A stretch of 64,000 nucleotides of DNA from Knoxdaviesia capensis (taxonomy: Eukaryota; Ascomycota; Sordariomycetes; Microascales; Gondwanamycetaceae). The translations under genes were made by a program, and so were the position numbers. Numbering within the stretch: the first letter of the stretch is position 1; each line of letters opens with the position of its first letter. Positions 23,582-35,470 of the stretch are shown in pieces. The stretch lies in the NCBI GenBank assembly GCA_001510575.1, contig LNGK01000007.1, forward strand, positions 2,040,151 through 2,104,150, read 5' to 3'. The notes beneath the pieces were generated by a model. It was given only the letters and a program-made list of their open reading frames with translations. It ran no database searches and was not told where the DNA came from.

Positions 23582-26500
23582 CTACTTCTTCTCAGTGGTG
23601 GTCGGCGGTGTGGGTGGAACCAGGTTGTGGGTGTGACCGGCCACGGCCACAGTCTCCCCGGACGGTAGCTGCTGGCAAATAGGCGTGTCAGAAACCCACG
23701 GGTCGCGGAGGATCTGTTCCAAGGTCATACGCTTCTTGGAGTCGATCACCAGCATTCCTCCAATAACGTGCCGCGTCTCCTTGGGCAGAAGCCGGAGGAT
23801 CCGCCAGGGGCCCTTAATAACCTCCTTCTTCTCAGGCACTCCACCACCCGGAGCCTTCGCTGCCTTGGGCTTCATCTCCAGCCCATCTTCGCCAGTCTGG
23901 GCGTGGTGGTGGTGGTGGCCATTGTTGTTGTTGTTGTCGACCGGGGCCTCCGCTGCGGGCTTGGCGGTCTCCTCAGCATCCGCTGCACGCGGTTCCTCGG
24001 GCTTCTTGGGTGCTGGAGCAGCCTCATCGGTATATTCAGCGACATCGGCCGGTTTCGCTGCATGAGCCTTCTGAACCTCCGGCTCAATGTGGGTATGCGA
24101 ACGTTCGATCTGGGCAGCTTGCTGTTCCGGCTTGTGATGGTCTTCATACTCGGCGATAAACTCACGGGGAGTAGTGCTTGTTAGATCATTCGTTGACTTC
24201 GAGGGGATCGAGATATGCTTGGGGTCGTGGCCGGGCGACGGCTCAGCTGCAAACAACTTGAAGCTGTTGTCTGTAAGCCGGGGCACCTTCCAAGGGAATC
24301 GCCGGAGAGTCATGCAGCAGAAGATGATGCCCAGAGACCAGATATCAACTGCCCTAGGATCGTATTCCTTTTCGTCGTAGACTTCGGGAGCAAGGTAGGG
24401 ATCCGAGCCGACAATTCCTATACCGTAGCAATACGATTAGTATAAATAGGCGGGGCCGTCAATGGGGTTAGAAGGGACCGGGCTTACCAGATGCTTTGAC
24501 AATGCCATTCTCGAATGGGTATCGGAACACGTGAGCGCTACCAAAGTCGATGATCTTCATGATTCCGTTGGCGCTAACTACCACATTGTCGAGCTTGAGG
24601 TCGCGATGGGCGAGACCAATGCTGTGAAGGTAGGTGACGCCGTTCAAGATCTGAAGGAAACAGCAACCAATCTCGGCACGGCTCATTTTGCCGGTCATGA
24701 CGATGGCAAACAGATCATATGGCGCATACTCCATGACCACGTACCACTTTGCCTTCTCCTGCACTATGTCGAGAGTCTCAATGATGTTGCCGTGGTGGAG
24801 GGTCGATCCGATGCAAAACTCGCCGGTGAGCTTTTTGGCGTACTCCTTTTCGGTCTCGTATGTGTGGCGCGCGCGGAATTCCTTGACGGCGAACACGGTA
24901 CTATCGTCGTTGCGCTTCATAAGTCGAACGGAGCCTCCAGCACCCGAGCCAAGAACCTTTCCAAGCTTGCCATATTTGGCCATCAGACCATGGTCTTCGC
25001 CAAAGGGAAGATTACCAGGTTCTCGGGTCACAGGGTTGGCAGTCACTGCGATCGATTTGGGCGCGACCTTGGGAGAGGGAGGGGCCTTTTCGTGTTTGCT
25101 GCGGCCGTGCTTACGAAAAAACCGCTTTAGGTCCACCATGGAGCCATGTTTGCCATCATCGCCATGGTGGCTCTCGTCGCCACTGCCCTTGCTGGAGCCG
25201 AAGCCTCTGTGCTTGTCTAAAGAGAGATTCAGACTCGAGCTCGACGGCGAGACGCCCGGCTTTACACGAGAGAAATGGAAGCGAGGCTCAATAGAGTGCT
25301 TCGTTGGGTGTTGTGACTGCGGTGGGCGTTTGTTCGCTGCATAAGGGTTCTGGGCATCACCGCTAGGCGTGAACGGCCGGCTATAGAGCTGTGCAGCGCG
25401 AGATGGGCTAGACTCGCGGGAAACTGGAGTTGAAGATCCGGGGTCCAGTGTGAACATGTTATGGCGATGCCGCCGAGAGTCGGGATCCTTGTTAGGGTCC
25501 GCCGAGGTAGTCCGATGCGGGCGGTGGTGATCGTCGGCCGACGGTTTAAGATGAGGGGAATCCGCAAGAACGGGAGCGGTCGGAGTGACTTCCCGGGAAG
25601 TTGAAGCCTGCGGGGTTATCGTGTGGGCTTCTGATCCCGAGGTAAGGGATAGCTTCGGAGGTTTCTCGGAAGCGGAGTCCACGGGATCGGACCCCGAGGG
25701 GGTTAACGGAGGGGAATGAAACGAGGGCATGGCGGAGTTGGATTGCTGCGATTTGCGGTTGTCTGAGTGAGGACTGTGGTGTCTGCTGGATTGCGTTGAC
25801 GAGTTATGGGTGTCTTCATGAGAGTGTATCTATTGATTAAACGCAAACGAAAGCAAACAATAAACTGTCAGTTCACTGACTCCGGACCGGGTCTGGGTTT
25901 GGGGTCAAGAAACACGAGATGTGGGCCATAGCGAATTCATGGGGAGAACCAGTGGAGGAAGGAGAGGAAAAACAAGCAAAACAACTTTGGGGAAACGGAG
26001 TGACGAAGTGGGATAAAAAGTTCTAGGTGACAAGAAACCAAGAAAAAAAAGATTTGAGGGAAAAACAGAAAGGAAAGCCAAAAGTCGAACCAAGAAAGAG
26101 GCTCTTCGACTAGTGTGGATGCGTGTGTGGTAAGAAGGAAGTGGAAGAAGTGGACAAAGAAGAATGGGCGGAAGAACGGGATGACTGAACAGCCAAGAGA
26201 TGTCGAAAGTCTGGAACGAGACTGTTCGGGGCCGAGGGATAATCGGCATCAGGAAACTAGCTAAATGGGTCCGCATTATGGGAGCGAAATCCACCCGGAG
26301 ATAGAAGACCAGGGCGGAGGGGACACAGGCAAGGAAATAAGAGGGAAAAAATGGTGAAGTAGAAGCGGCTAAAACGAATGCAGACGCTAAACAACAAACT
26401 ACGAAGGGGAAAACCAGAGAAGGAATAAACTGGAAGATGGGGGAAGATTGGCATGTGTAGAGTGAGTGATATGCCCGGGACAGGAAAGCATGATGATTGA

Positions 26501-27129
26501 TATGTTCCGGTTTGATATAGGTGGGGGCAAACGAAGGAAAAAAAAGGCGGCATGTACGAACGAGTCCGAGGAACGGGAGAGAAAATGCAAGGGGAGAGTG
26601 GCGCATTACACCGAAGCGCAGAACAAAGGAAGAGAGAGATACATACCCGCGTGGCTGGGAGAGACACAGGCTCATACTGAAAGACATTCAACCGACGACC
26701 TTGAAGCGATCCCACCTGGATGGACTTGGAGAGTTGGCGAATCTGATCGGCGGTGATGTTCGGGAAGGAAAGAGACCCGGTTGGGTCGGCCTCGGCGGGG
26801 CTCCGAGGGGAGTTAAGAGAAGAAGACGAAGGATCGACCGGTGGCGATGAGTATTCCTGGGTAACTGAAGAGAAGTGCACAGCATGATCAGGGTGGGCTT
26901 CATGGCTGTGGCCAGACGACTTCATAGCGGAGGTTACGTTGGCAGGGGCAGGGTCTAAAAAAGGATTAATCGGGCAGCGGAGGTCAGCAGCAAATCAAAG
27001 AATCCCCAGCTCGAGCGTGGCAGAGAGAGACCAGCATGTGAAACGATGCATAATCGAGATGAGATGGATCATACCAGTTGTTGGGCGAGTGTCGTCGGTA
27101 TTACCGACTGAGGCAGATGTCGAAGCCAT
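23582..27129 (-). CDS. HAL4/HAL5-type serine/threonine protein kinase
   Basis: Exons 27075-27129, 26647-26954, 24488-25829 and 23582-24417 join to 846 aa. In yeast this family (Sat4/Hal4, Hal5, Npr1 relatives) stabilises plasma-membrane potassium and nutrient transporters. The N-terminal ~400 residues are Ser/Pro/His-rich and probably disordered. The kinase domain follows: glycine loop LGSGAGGSV (about 414-422), AVKEF lysine (437), HRDLKLDN (529-536), DFG (549-551). The last splice rebuilds VKASGIVGSDPYLAPEVYDEKEYDPRAVDIWSLGI. A roughly 130-residue Ala/Pro/Glu-rich insert with Asn and His tracts interrupts the C-lobe before GPWRILRLLPKETRHVIGGMLVIDSKKRMTLEQIL. The start at 27129 is the first ATG of the exon chain. 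A second in-frame ATG (25730, residue 155) lies just after an 817-nt intron, so a shorter isoform is possible. Confidence 0.88.
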
Positions 27130-30100
27130 GGAAAAAGCAAAACTGGAGGATTTCTGCACAATAGCGGTACTTGGGGATTCAATAGTCGAGTAATTCAATG
27201 GTGTCGCAGTCGGAAGTAAATCTGACGAAAGAAAGGGCGTGAACAGATAGTAATATCAACAGCTGATGGGCGGGGGTACCGGAGACCGGAGATTTGAAAA
27301 AGAGTGATCACGAGGGAACAGAGAGCGTGGATCGGAGACGGAGGATTACAGGTCTCTATGGACCAGAGTTAATAGGAATAGGCACCTTCAGCAGGATTTA
27401 GGGACAGCGATAGGAATTGGCCCGTAGCACACAGATTTGACTGACACGCTGGCAAGCAGAAGAGATAAGGAATTGTTGCAACTTTTTAGGTAGAATAAAA
27501 GTGGGCAAAGAGGAAGAAAAAAGAGTGTGTGTGTGAGAATGAGAGAGGAGAGAGGCACTCAAGGTCAGATTAGTAGGTCGGAGAGAAGAATAAGCGCAGG
27601 TGAGATAGGGAAGAGAACAGTTATTATATCTTAGGAATGAAGAGAAAATGGAGACGAAGAGAAGAAAAGGAAGATGAAGATAGAGATTCGAGTCAGTGAA
27701 GAGAAGAAAATATGAAGGAGAAACAAGAAAAAAAAAGTTTGGCCAAAACAAACTGATTCGCTCGGAAAGCAGAGCCGCAAAGAGGAAGCGGGAAAGAAGA
27801 GGAAGAAAAATTATCGGTGCAGAAGGTGCTCTTGATAAGGATTAGTGTAAAGCTTCGGTTAGAACGGACGGTGTACTATATGCAGCATAAAAGAGAGAAA
27901 GAGTACCTGGCGGGGCAATTCTAGATCCGGGTTGTAGCAGGTACCAAATACGTGGGGCGCAAAGCCGCTAAGACAAGCTGTCATTTGGTGCGAAGTTGAT
28001 GACGCAGTTGGGTACTGGGTACAAGGGTGAAAGTCCGCCTACGTAGGGGCATATATACATATATATCGTCCGAAAGAGCCAATGCCGGAATGTCCAGAAA
28101 GTGCGAGCCAAAGCCGGTGGTTTTCGGCCAGCGAACCGAACATGCGTGTTACTCAAGTGTATGTGAACATGGGATTTCCGGCAGCTTTGCAGTGGCGGGG
28201 CTGTGTGGGTGGTATGCTTCCAGTTTGGGGGAAACACATACATACAGTACACATTCACATTCACATTCACTTACACTTACACAAGCCCGTTCAGTGATAA
28301 GTGGGCAGTGTGGAAAACACAATGGGTGACAATGCAGACACCGGACGAGGAGGAGACGAGAGGCACAGAAAACGCCTCGATCAAAGGGCTCAACAGAATC
28401 CAGTCCAGCCAGCCTTTCTCAGCCCAATTGGCCGCTGAAACTTGGCCAGGCTGGAGCGCTCAAGCCTTCTGTTGTCACCATATCTTCTGCTTTCTTTTCT
28501 TTTCTGTTCTCTCCGTTCACCTGGCCTGAGTCATACCAAGAGTGAGAACCCGAGAACCCGGTGTTGGTTGATCCGAGCTTCGGAGGGCTGTCTTTCTTCC
28601 TGCTTGCTTTTTCCTTCCTTATATTTTGTATTTTATCTGATATTTTTATATCTTTTTTACCCCTTTGCCGCTTTCTATTTATAAAATACCGTCCCCTTTT
28701 GCTGTTGCTCCCATACTCTAGGATCTTCTCTTTTTTCCCTCTCTTCCCGAGCTTTCTCGAAAATCGACGATTTTTAGCCCACCTTCTGCGGCCTTCTTCG
28801 GCTAGGCAGAAAAATAAAAGCGGGCCGCCCACATTTGGTGCTCTTCTGCGATACACGAACGATCTAAGATGACAAGATGACAACAGCTCGATGAGCTTCT
28901 CGACTCCCTTTTTTGGTTGGGGAAATAAGATTTCTTTTTTCGGGGATGGATGGACGTACAAGGGCACACAGCCTGCTCGGCACAAAAATAAACTATGAAA
29001 CCCCCCCAAAATGAAGGCTTCCCTAGTCATCAATCCTCCCTGACCATCTATTTTCAGCACGATGGCGCACGCCTGATACAGCCAACAGGCCACCAAAATT
29101 GGCTCAAAAGTCTGCGTCTGACAATGCCGCCCTCAAATCCTCGATTCCAACTCACCGTACAGTACCAAAGGAACATCGGTCCTAGCTTGCGTCTATAAGG
29201 AGAGTTCTGGACCAAACTCTGCTTGATAAGGGACCCGAAATAGACGCATACTCACGGACAAAAGAGGGAAAAAAAGACAAGCTACTCTCCGGAGCAGTTC
29301 GTCCTCCTCACTCATGCCTTTATCTCAATGGCAAACACTCGTCATGTATTTCTAGCGTCTGCCCAAATTCCCCATTCCCACAGTTTCCGGGGACATGGCC
29401 ACCGCCGTCATGTGCATAATTGGCTGAGCCGGCACCAAGTGCCGCCATCATGAGGCCAACAAGCGGTACATGCAGTCAACCCGCCCAAACAAAACCAAAA
29501 AAAAAAAAAGGGTCAAAAGAGTCTTGTCTCAGACCATCCGCACAAATCGGCCTGTCCGGCCTGCTTTTCTTGTCCTACTCCTGTTTGCTGAGCCATGTCT
29601 TCGGAGCAGCTGCGTTTTCCCGTGGGGGCGCGGACAGACATCTCGGAGGCCAGCGGGGTATTACGGACAACGACGACGAGGGTTTGTCCGCGGAGATCGC
29701 AGTATCCACTCGGGACAATACACATTAAGCACTACTCCAGTCTTACAAGCATTTCGATGATGGGATGCTGTGTATGACCACCGGCCGGCGGTTGGGCTAC
29801 GCCTTATCTTGACTTATAGTGCTTGCTCTGCGTGTTTCTGCGCACAACCTGACACACCACCACTGGCCACAACGCTCCAGCGGCTTTTCCCAATCGGAGA
29901 AATTCTGCACTGCATTCGGAGTTCAAACAACGGAGAGTACGCATCTCCGTGATTCTATCGGCAGCAGCTGGAAAAATTGCATCGCCTCAATGATATTGCA
30001 GCTGTGTATGTATTGTACAACGGGAGAACAGAAAAAAAGAACGACAAAACAGAAATGATAACTCCACAGCTAGGCTGTTTTATTCTCCATCCAAAACAAG

Positions 30101-30318
30101 AAATGGGCCCTGAATGCGCAATGAGCCATGGTACATGCCACACAATAGTCGTACAAGAAGTGCTAAAAGCCGAAATAAAGAAAAAGATAGGGAGCACCAA
30201 ACGCTCACATGCCGGGTGTCTGTATGTGTTGCGCCCACCGGTGTGGCCCTCGAGAGCGTCACAAAAGCGGCCGCGTCGGTGTCGCGTGTCTCCCGCGCTC
30301 CTGCATGCCGTATCTGTC
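27130..30318. other. intergenic upstream of the kinase gene
   Basis: About 3.2 kb with no supported gene. It has purine-rich DNA at 27480-27820, imperfect ACATTC/ACACTT hexamers at 28249-28282 and T-rich DNA at 28490-28760. Long frames here lack family resemblance. Confidence 0.5.
28249..28282. repeat. imperfect hexanucleotide repeat (ACATTC/ACACTT)
   Basis: About five tandem six-base units that drift from ACATTC to ACACTT, in non-coding DNA. Confidence 0.8.
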
Positions 30319-30863
30319 CTACGGAACCACCTGGATACCGATCGACTTCGCCTGGAAGATGATAGACCGGCACAGGCCCTCCAACGACAGACCGGACAGC
30401 CGCAGCTCGGTCTGCTTGATCTTGGCGATCTCGTAGATGTGCTTCAGAGACACTGTGCCGACAGTTTCGGTGCCCGGGGTGCTGGCGCCGCGCCGCCGGC
30501 CCTTCTTGATCGGGGCCTCGGCGGCGTTGAGGAGGAGCCACGACGTCTGTGGTGTGCGGATGTCGAAGTGGAACGACCGGTCCGGGCGGACGGTCACGCG
30601 GCAGGGAGTCGGGGTGCCGGGAATGATGTGTGCGGTGCGCGCGTTGAACTCCTAAGTAGTGGGTACCAGATTGTTAGTTTACTGTTGGAGGGTTGCGCAG
30701 TGCGACCAGAACCAATGCGCTGATGAGCATCATCACGAACCTTGCAGAAGTCCATCGACTTCACACCCTTACTACCCAGGGCAGGACCGATCGGAGGACC
30801 GGGCGTCGCCTTTCCCGCTCCGACAACGAGCTTGACAATCTGGTCAACGGCAGCTCTCGACAT
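30319..30863 (-). CDS. mrpl19: mitochondrial ribosomal protein L11 (uL11m)
   Basis: Large-subunit protein of the mitochondrial ribosome, at the GTPase-associated stalk base. Exons 30741-30863 and 30319-30651 join in phase 0 to 151 aa. The N-terminal domain shows the family hallmark VVGAGKATPGPPIGPALGSKGV. The splice restores MDFCKEFNAR. The C-terminal RNA-binding domain includes TVRPDRSFHFDIRTPQTSWLL, GTVSLKHIYEIAKIKQ and the typical end SIIFQAKSIGIQVVP. The mitochondrial form is indicated by the length and the match to yeast Mrpl19-type proteins, with no long presequence. It shares a 508-base promoter region with KRR1 on the other strand, which pairs two ribosome-related genes. Confidence 0.93.
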
Positions 30864-31371
30864 GGTGAATCTGGGGGAGTGAGATTGAAGGAATGGTGGG
30901 AGGCGTCGAAGTCGGTGAAGGCAAGGTCAAGCTAGTTCTGCTCTTGATATACTTCCAAACATGCGATCGTGATGTTGAAGATTTTCATAGATTTCATTCA
31001 GCGTGGAAAGGCTTGGCATTGGCCCGGGTAAACGCTGGGAGAACATCATAGGTGGTGTGGTTAAACTTATGGTCGATTTTCGAGACTGATAACGATAAGA
31101 AAAAAAGAAAGAAAAAAGCGAAGAAAAGGAAGCAAACTCAGACTTGAAGTCCTTTCCAAACATATTTACCACAACAACACTCCAACTGTTCCCGTTTTCA
31201 TAACTTGATATTCCTAAGCCTTTATTTTCACTCTCGACAACTCCTTAACCTCACTCATTGAACCCCAATCTCTGTACTTTCTGGTGCCGAGGGGCACGAG
31301 AGCGACACAGCCGAATCGTCCACTAAAACCTCACACCCTTCGATCAAAGCGGAAACCGCAAGAACTCAAGC
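30864..31371. promoter_or_regulatory. divergent promoter region L11m / KRR1
   Basis: 508 bases between two start codons on opposite strands. No strict TATA box or known ribosome-biogenesis motif stood out. Both genes serve ribosome production, so shared control is plausible but inferred. Confidence 0.5.
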
Positions 31372-32358
31372 ATGCCTTCAAATCACAACGCCGACAAGCC
31401 GTGGGACACGGAGGACATTGACAAATGGAAGATCGACAACTTCAAGCCGGAAGATAACAAGGGCGGCACCTTTACCGAGGAGTCGTCGTTCATGACGCTG
31501 TTCCCCAAGTACCGCGAAGTGTACCTGCGGGAGGCGTGGCCGCTCGTGACCAAGTCGCTCGAGAAGCAGGGCATTGCCTGCACACTCGACCTGGTGGAGG
31601 GCTCGATGACGGTCAAGACGACGCGCAAGACATTCGACCCGGCGGCGGTGCTGAAGGCCCGCGACTTGATCCGGCTGCTGGCGCGTAGCGTGCCGGCGCC
31701 GCAGGCGGTGCGCATCCTCGAGGACGGCATGGCGTGCGACATCATCAAGATCCGCAACCTGGTGCGCAGCAAGGAGAAGTTTGTCAAGCGGCGGCAGCGC
31801 ATCCTGGGCCAGAGCGGGTCGACGCTGAAGGCGCTGGAGCTGCTGACCGAGACGTACCTGCTGGTGCACGGCAACACGGTGTCGGCGATGGGCCCGTACA
31901 AGGGGCTGAAGGAGGTGCGGCGTGTGGTCGAGGACTGCATGAACAACGTGCACCCGATCTACCACATCAAGTCGCTGATGGTCAAGCGCGAGCTGGCCAA
32001 GGACCCGACGCTGGCGAACGAGAGCTGGGAGCGCTTCCTGCCCAAGTTCAAGACCAAGACGCTGAGCAAGCGCCACGTGCCGCTCAAGGTCACCGACAAG
32101 TCCAAGAAGACCTACACGCCGTTCCCGCCCGCGCCCGAGAAGAGCAAGCTGGACAAGGAGATCGAGAGCGGCGAGTACTTCCTCAGCAAGCAGGCGAAGG
32201 AGCGCGCGGCCAAGGCCGAGCGCATGGGCCAGCAGAAGGTCAAGAAGGAGGAGAAGCTGCGGGAGCGCGAGAAGGAGTACGTGCCGCCCGAGGAGCCGGA
32301 CGAGCTGAAGAAGAAGAAGCGGAAGCGGAAGCACGCGGAGACGGAGACGGAGGAGTAA
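31372..32358 (+). CDS. krr1: KRR1 small-subunit processome protein (KH domain)
   Basis: Nucleolar protein needed for pre-18S rRNA processing and 40S assembly. Intronless, 328 aa. It starts with the characteristic acidic/aromatic N-terminus (PWDTEDIDKWKIDNFKPEDN) and contains the KRR1 core: FMTLFPKYREVYLREAWP, a degenerate first KH fold, then the second KH domain with KFVKRRQRILGQSGSTLKALELLT, and GNTVSAMGPYKGLKEVRRVVEDCMNNVHPIYHIKSLMVKREL. The C-terminal third is a lysine/glutamate-rich helix ending in a basic KKKKRKRKH nuclear/nucleolar signal. Length and motif order match the family. It is divergent from L11m and convergent with the MDR gene. Confidence 0.96.
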   Translation: MPSNHNADKPWDTEDIDKWKIDNFKPEDNKGGTFTEESSFMTLFPKYREVYLREAWPLVTKSLEKQGIACTLDLVEGSMTVKTTRKTFDPAAVLKARDLIRLLARSVPAPQAVRILEDGMACDIIKIRNLVRSKEKFVKRRQRILGQSGSTLKALELLTETYLLVHGNTVSAMGPYKGLKEVRRVVEDCMNNVHPIYHIKSLMVKRELAKDPTLANESWERFLPKFKTKTLSKRHVPLKVTDKSKKTYTPFPPAPEKSKLDKEIESGEYFLSKQAKERAAKAERMGQQKVKKEEKLREREKEYVPPEEPDELKKKKRKRKHAETETEE

Positions 32359-32672
32359 GGGGTGGTATCGCTTCTCCAGGACCTTATGTAGTTTTTGCAT
32401 GGTTTTTTTTTTTTATGGGACGGAGTTTTTCTCTCTGGGCATGGACATGATTTTGGCATTTAAAAGCAAGATTGCGAGTGTTTCCCGTGTGGGAATTATT
32501 GAATACGCATTGATTCCAGTTGTAGTACATTTCTTTTCATCTGTGATTGCCCGGGTCAAAAGACGGCGATGGATACTCCATGTGATGAGACACTGTCCGC
32601 CAATCCACGACTCCGGCCAGAGTCTTGGAATCTGTCATATCGTGGTGCTGTCTTTTTTTTTTCTATCTATCT
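32359..32672. other. convergent 3' intergenic region
   Basis: 314 bases between the KRR1 stop and the MDR stop. T-rich tracts at 32403-32415 and 32653-32664 fit 3' UTRs on both sides. No gene. Confidence 0.6.
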
Positions 32673-33872
32673 TTACAACTTGGACGGAGACCCAGGCGAC
32701 TCAATTGCAATAACCAGCTTTCCAAACTGGCGCCCCTCATCCATATCCTTGAACAGGCTCTCGATTGCCTCGAAGTTGCCCAGGCCCGACACGGTGCGGC
32801 TGACCACGGGCCGGATCTGGTGCTTGCCGACGAACTCGACCATATCGGCAAACTCGGCGCGCGAGCCCATGGTGACGCCGCGCAGGTCGATGTTCTTCAG
32901 CACGGCCTGCATCAGCCAGTCCATCTTGGGCGCCACGGTCATGCCGTACTGCACCACCACGCCGCCCGCGCGCAGCAGCCGCACGGTGCGGCCGATGATA
33001 TCGCCGCCGGCGCCGTCGATGACGGCGTCCAGGAAGGGCCGGGCCGGCGGCAGCTGCGCGGCGAGGTCGCGGTCCCAGGTCGCGCTGGTGTAGAGCACGC
33101 CGCCGGCGGCGCCGAGCGCGCGCGCGCGCGCAAGCTTGTCGGGCGTGCCCGAGGTGACGTACACCGCGCAGCCGCAGGCCACGGCGAACTGCAGCGCGCT
33201 GAGGGCCACGCCGCCGCCGATGCCGGTGATCAGGATGTTGCGCCCGGGCTCGGCGCTGCGGCTCTTGGTCATCAGCGCGCGCCACGCCGTCAGGCCGACG
33301 GTCGGCAGGGCTGCAGCCTCCGCGGGGGCCAGGTGCGGCGGGGCGAGCTCGACCTCGGCCTCGGACAAGGCGAGGAAGTCCTGGGCGGTCCCGACGTCGT
33401 ACAGCTTTGAGGCGCCAATCACGCCGAAGCCGGGCCCCGTGGGGTCGAGCTCCGGGGCGTCCGGGTCGGACGCCCATCCCCGGCTGGGGGTCAAGATCAC
33501 GGGCTTACCCAGCAGGTCCGGCCGCGTGCAGTCCGGGCCGAGGGCGATTACCGTGCCGTAGCCGTCTGAGAGGAAGGTCCCGGTGAAGGAGATGCCGGGG
33601 TACAAGTGCCGGCGGATGAACAGATCCCGGTGGTTTAGAGACACGGCTTGCATCTGGACCAGGACCTCCTTCGGGCCCGGAGTTGGACGGGGAATGTCAT
33701 TGAGTTGGAGGCTAAACGAGCGATTACATGTCAGTTTGTAACGAGGATACTATTGCATTGATGATACCTCGACACTCGGGACCAGGATGTGATATCGGGA
33801 TGTGGATTCTTACGGGTAGTAGACTTTGCCGGGCTTCCCCTCCACCTGGCGAACTGTCAGAGAATGGGCCAT
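32673..33872 (-). CDS. quinone-oxidoreductase-like MDR family protein
   Basis: NAD(P)H-dependent medium-chain dehydrogenase/reductase of the zinc-free type. Exons 33814-33872 and 32673-33711 join to 365 aa. The splice gives KVYYPLQLNDIPRPTPGPKEVLVQMQAVSLNHRDLFIRR, the classic GroES-like entry segment of MDR proteins. The Rossmann motif is GIGGGVALSALQFAVACGCAVYVTSG, followed by DKLARARALGA, DAVIDGAGGDIIGRTVRLLRAGGVVVQYGMT and a C-terminal FGKLVIAI strand. I do not see the cysteine cluster of the structural zinc site. The substrate is unknown; similar fungal proteins reduce quinones or enones. The start at 33872 is supported by the splice and the N-terminal homology, not by the internal ATG at 33653. 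Confidence 0.9.
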
Positions 33873-34250
33873 GAATCCGGTATTTGCAGTTACAGAGCGA
33901 AAAATAAAATGTGTATCGTGATGGTTACTAGTCTTGTTGGGAATCAAGACGTAGAAGAACAGCAGAATGAAGTCTGATACATGAAACAAGATAACCGGAG
34001 CGGGAATGCGACAAGGTGCGAAATGACGCCGTTCCGTAAGGCCGAGAACCGGCCCTCGGATAATGGAATCAAGCCAATGGCATATGAAAGTCCAAATTTG
34101 TCAGCGCCGAAGTCATATAGAGCTTCCCAAGTCGTTACCAGCTGACAAGTCAGATCTCACGCCCATTCTTTGCGCGTTTGGAGAAGACTATAAATGCGGA
34201 GATGGAATGCGGAGAAGGGGGTGGGTATATCGGCCCCCAAAGAGATCTCG

Positions 34251-34291
34251 AATAGGGTTAGGGTTGTGGTGGGGCTAGGGTTGGGGTTAAA
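34251..34291. repeat. degenerate interstitial telomere-like repeat
   Basis: About five TTAGGG-like units in a row, with variants containing GTGGTG and GGGG spacers. It lies 2 kb from a decayed WSC gene. This fits either a telobox cluster or a relic of telomeric DNA inserted at a break. Confidence 0.6.
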
Positions 34292-35470
34292 CATTCAAGA
34301 ACCGAGACATCCCGGAATCTGGGCCAGCGTCGAAAATGAAAACAACGCGGGGAGGACTTTCGATCTGTTCCTGGATCGGAGAGCAGTGAGGGGTTTCCGG
34401 CTTACTTCCGGATTGAGTTTTCGATCTGTCATACCGAAGTGTAATGCGGATGCTTATCTACGTACCCTTACCAGCATGTGAACCAACAAGTATTTCTATT
34501 ACTTCACGATGTGACTGCCCGTATTTTCAAGTCAAGATAGCCCGACCAAAATCCAGGACGTAAGATCCTCCCCCATGCATCAGTAAGAACCTCGCATGCG
34601 AGATGCGGGTGACCGTGCCGGACGTGGCCAGCACACTTTCGCATGACGCCCCCAAAGAGGTTAAAAGACAGATACCTATCACGCAAATGTGACTTCAAGC
34701 TCGGTTGATAGCAGCAGACCAGTGTGTTGCCGCCCGTTTGGGTTGCATCTGCACCTGGTGCTGGTTGTCACATATATGCAGGCCGGTTGGCACAAAGGCG
34801 GGAAGCTAAGACGAGCTGGGGAGTGCGTCATTTCAAACACGCGAGAAGTGGCCCGCCCGCGCACTGGCGGGCGCCCAGGCCGGATTTGCGGTGATAGATC
34901 GCGCTTTCTAACTCCTGTGGCAATTGGCAATGCAGTTCTTGTAGTCTTGTACCAGAGAGAAGGGGGGGAAAAGAAAAAAGGAAGAGAAATGTCGAAAAGT
35001 CGGTCTCCGTCCGGTCCCTCCCCTTCCATAGATCTTTCTGTAGATATTGTCGTGAGGGGGGATAGGACACTGGTTCTTACTGGTCTGATTCTACACCGGT
35101 TCTGACACGCTTCTTGTTGAGCTCTATTTAGTCTCAAATCTGGTGCCAACTTTCTCTTTTCAAATAGGAGAAAAAAAAAACCAATTCACTGGTTGGTAGA
35201 CAACTTATTTATGCAACCTCTCAGCACACCGACATGACCCCGAGTTTTAAGAATCCCACGTGTAACCATTCTCTTCGGGGCAATGTTCCTCTAGGAATAT
35301 ACAGGCTCTCGGTCACGACTTCTCAGTTTCGCTCTGGACGTCGCTAAACGTCTCATCAAAGTGGTCTCTTTCGCGTTTTGCCATATCTCTCCAGAAGGAG
35401 TCGAAGGCGTCCAGACGGCGGGTTGCCGGACCCATGAAAAGCCGGGTGCGAATTTGGCAATTATTGAAAG

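Noticed and set aside
23582..27129. Two separate genes (N-terminal protein and kinase)
   Set aside because: Phases and splice sites join all four exons in frame with no stop, so one gene is simpler, with an internal start as an option.
28249..28282. Possible CRISPR-like array of short repeats
   Set aside because: The units are contiguous six-base repeats without spacers; a simple microsatellite in a eukaryote.
31378..32400. 340-aa open frame antisense to KRR1
   Set aside because: It mirrors the KRR1 frame and has the Leu/Arg/His-rich composition expected of the opposite strand of a GC3-rich gene. KRR1 itself is a clear family match.
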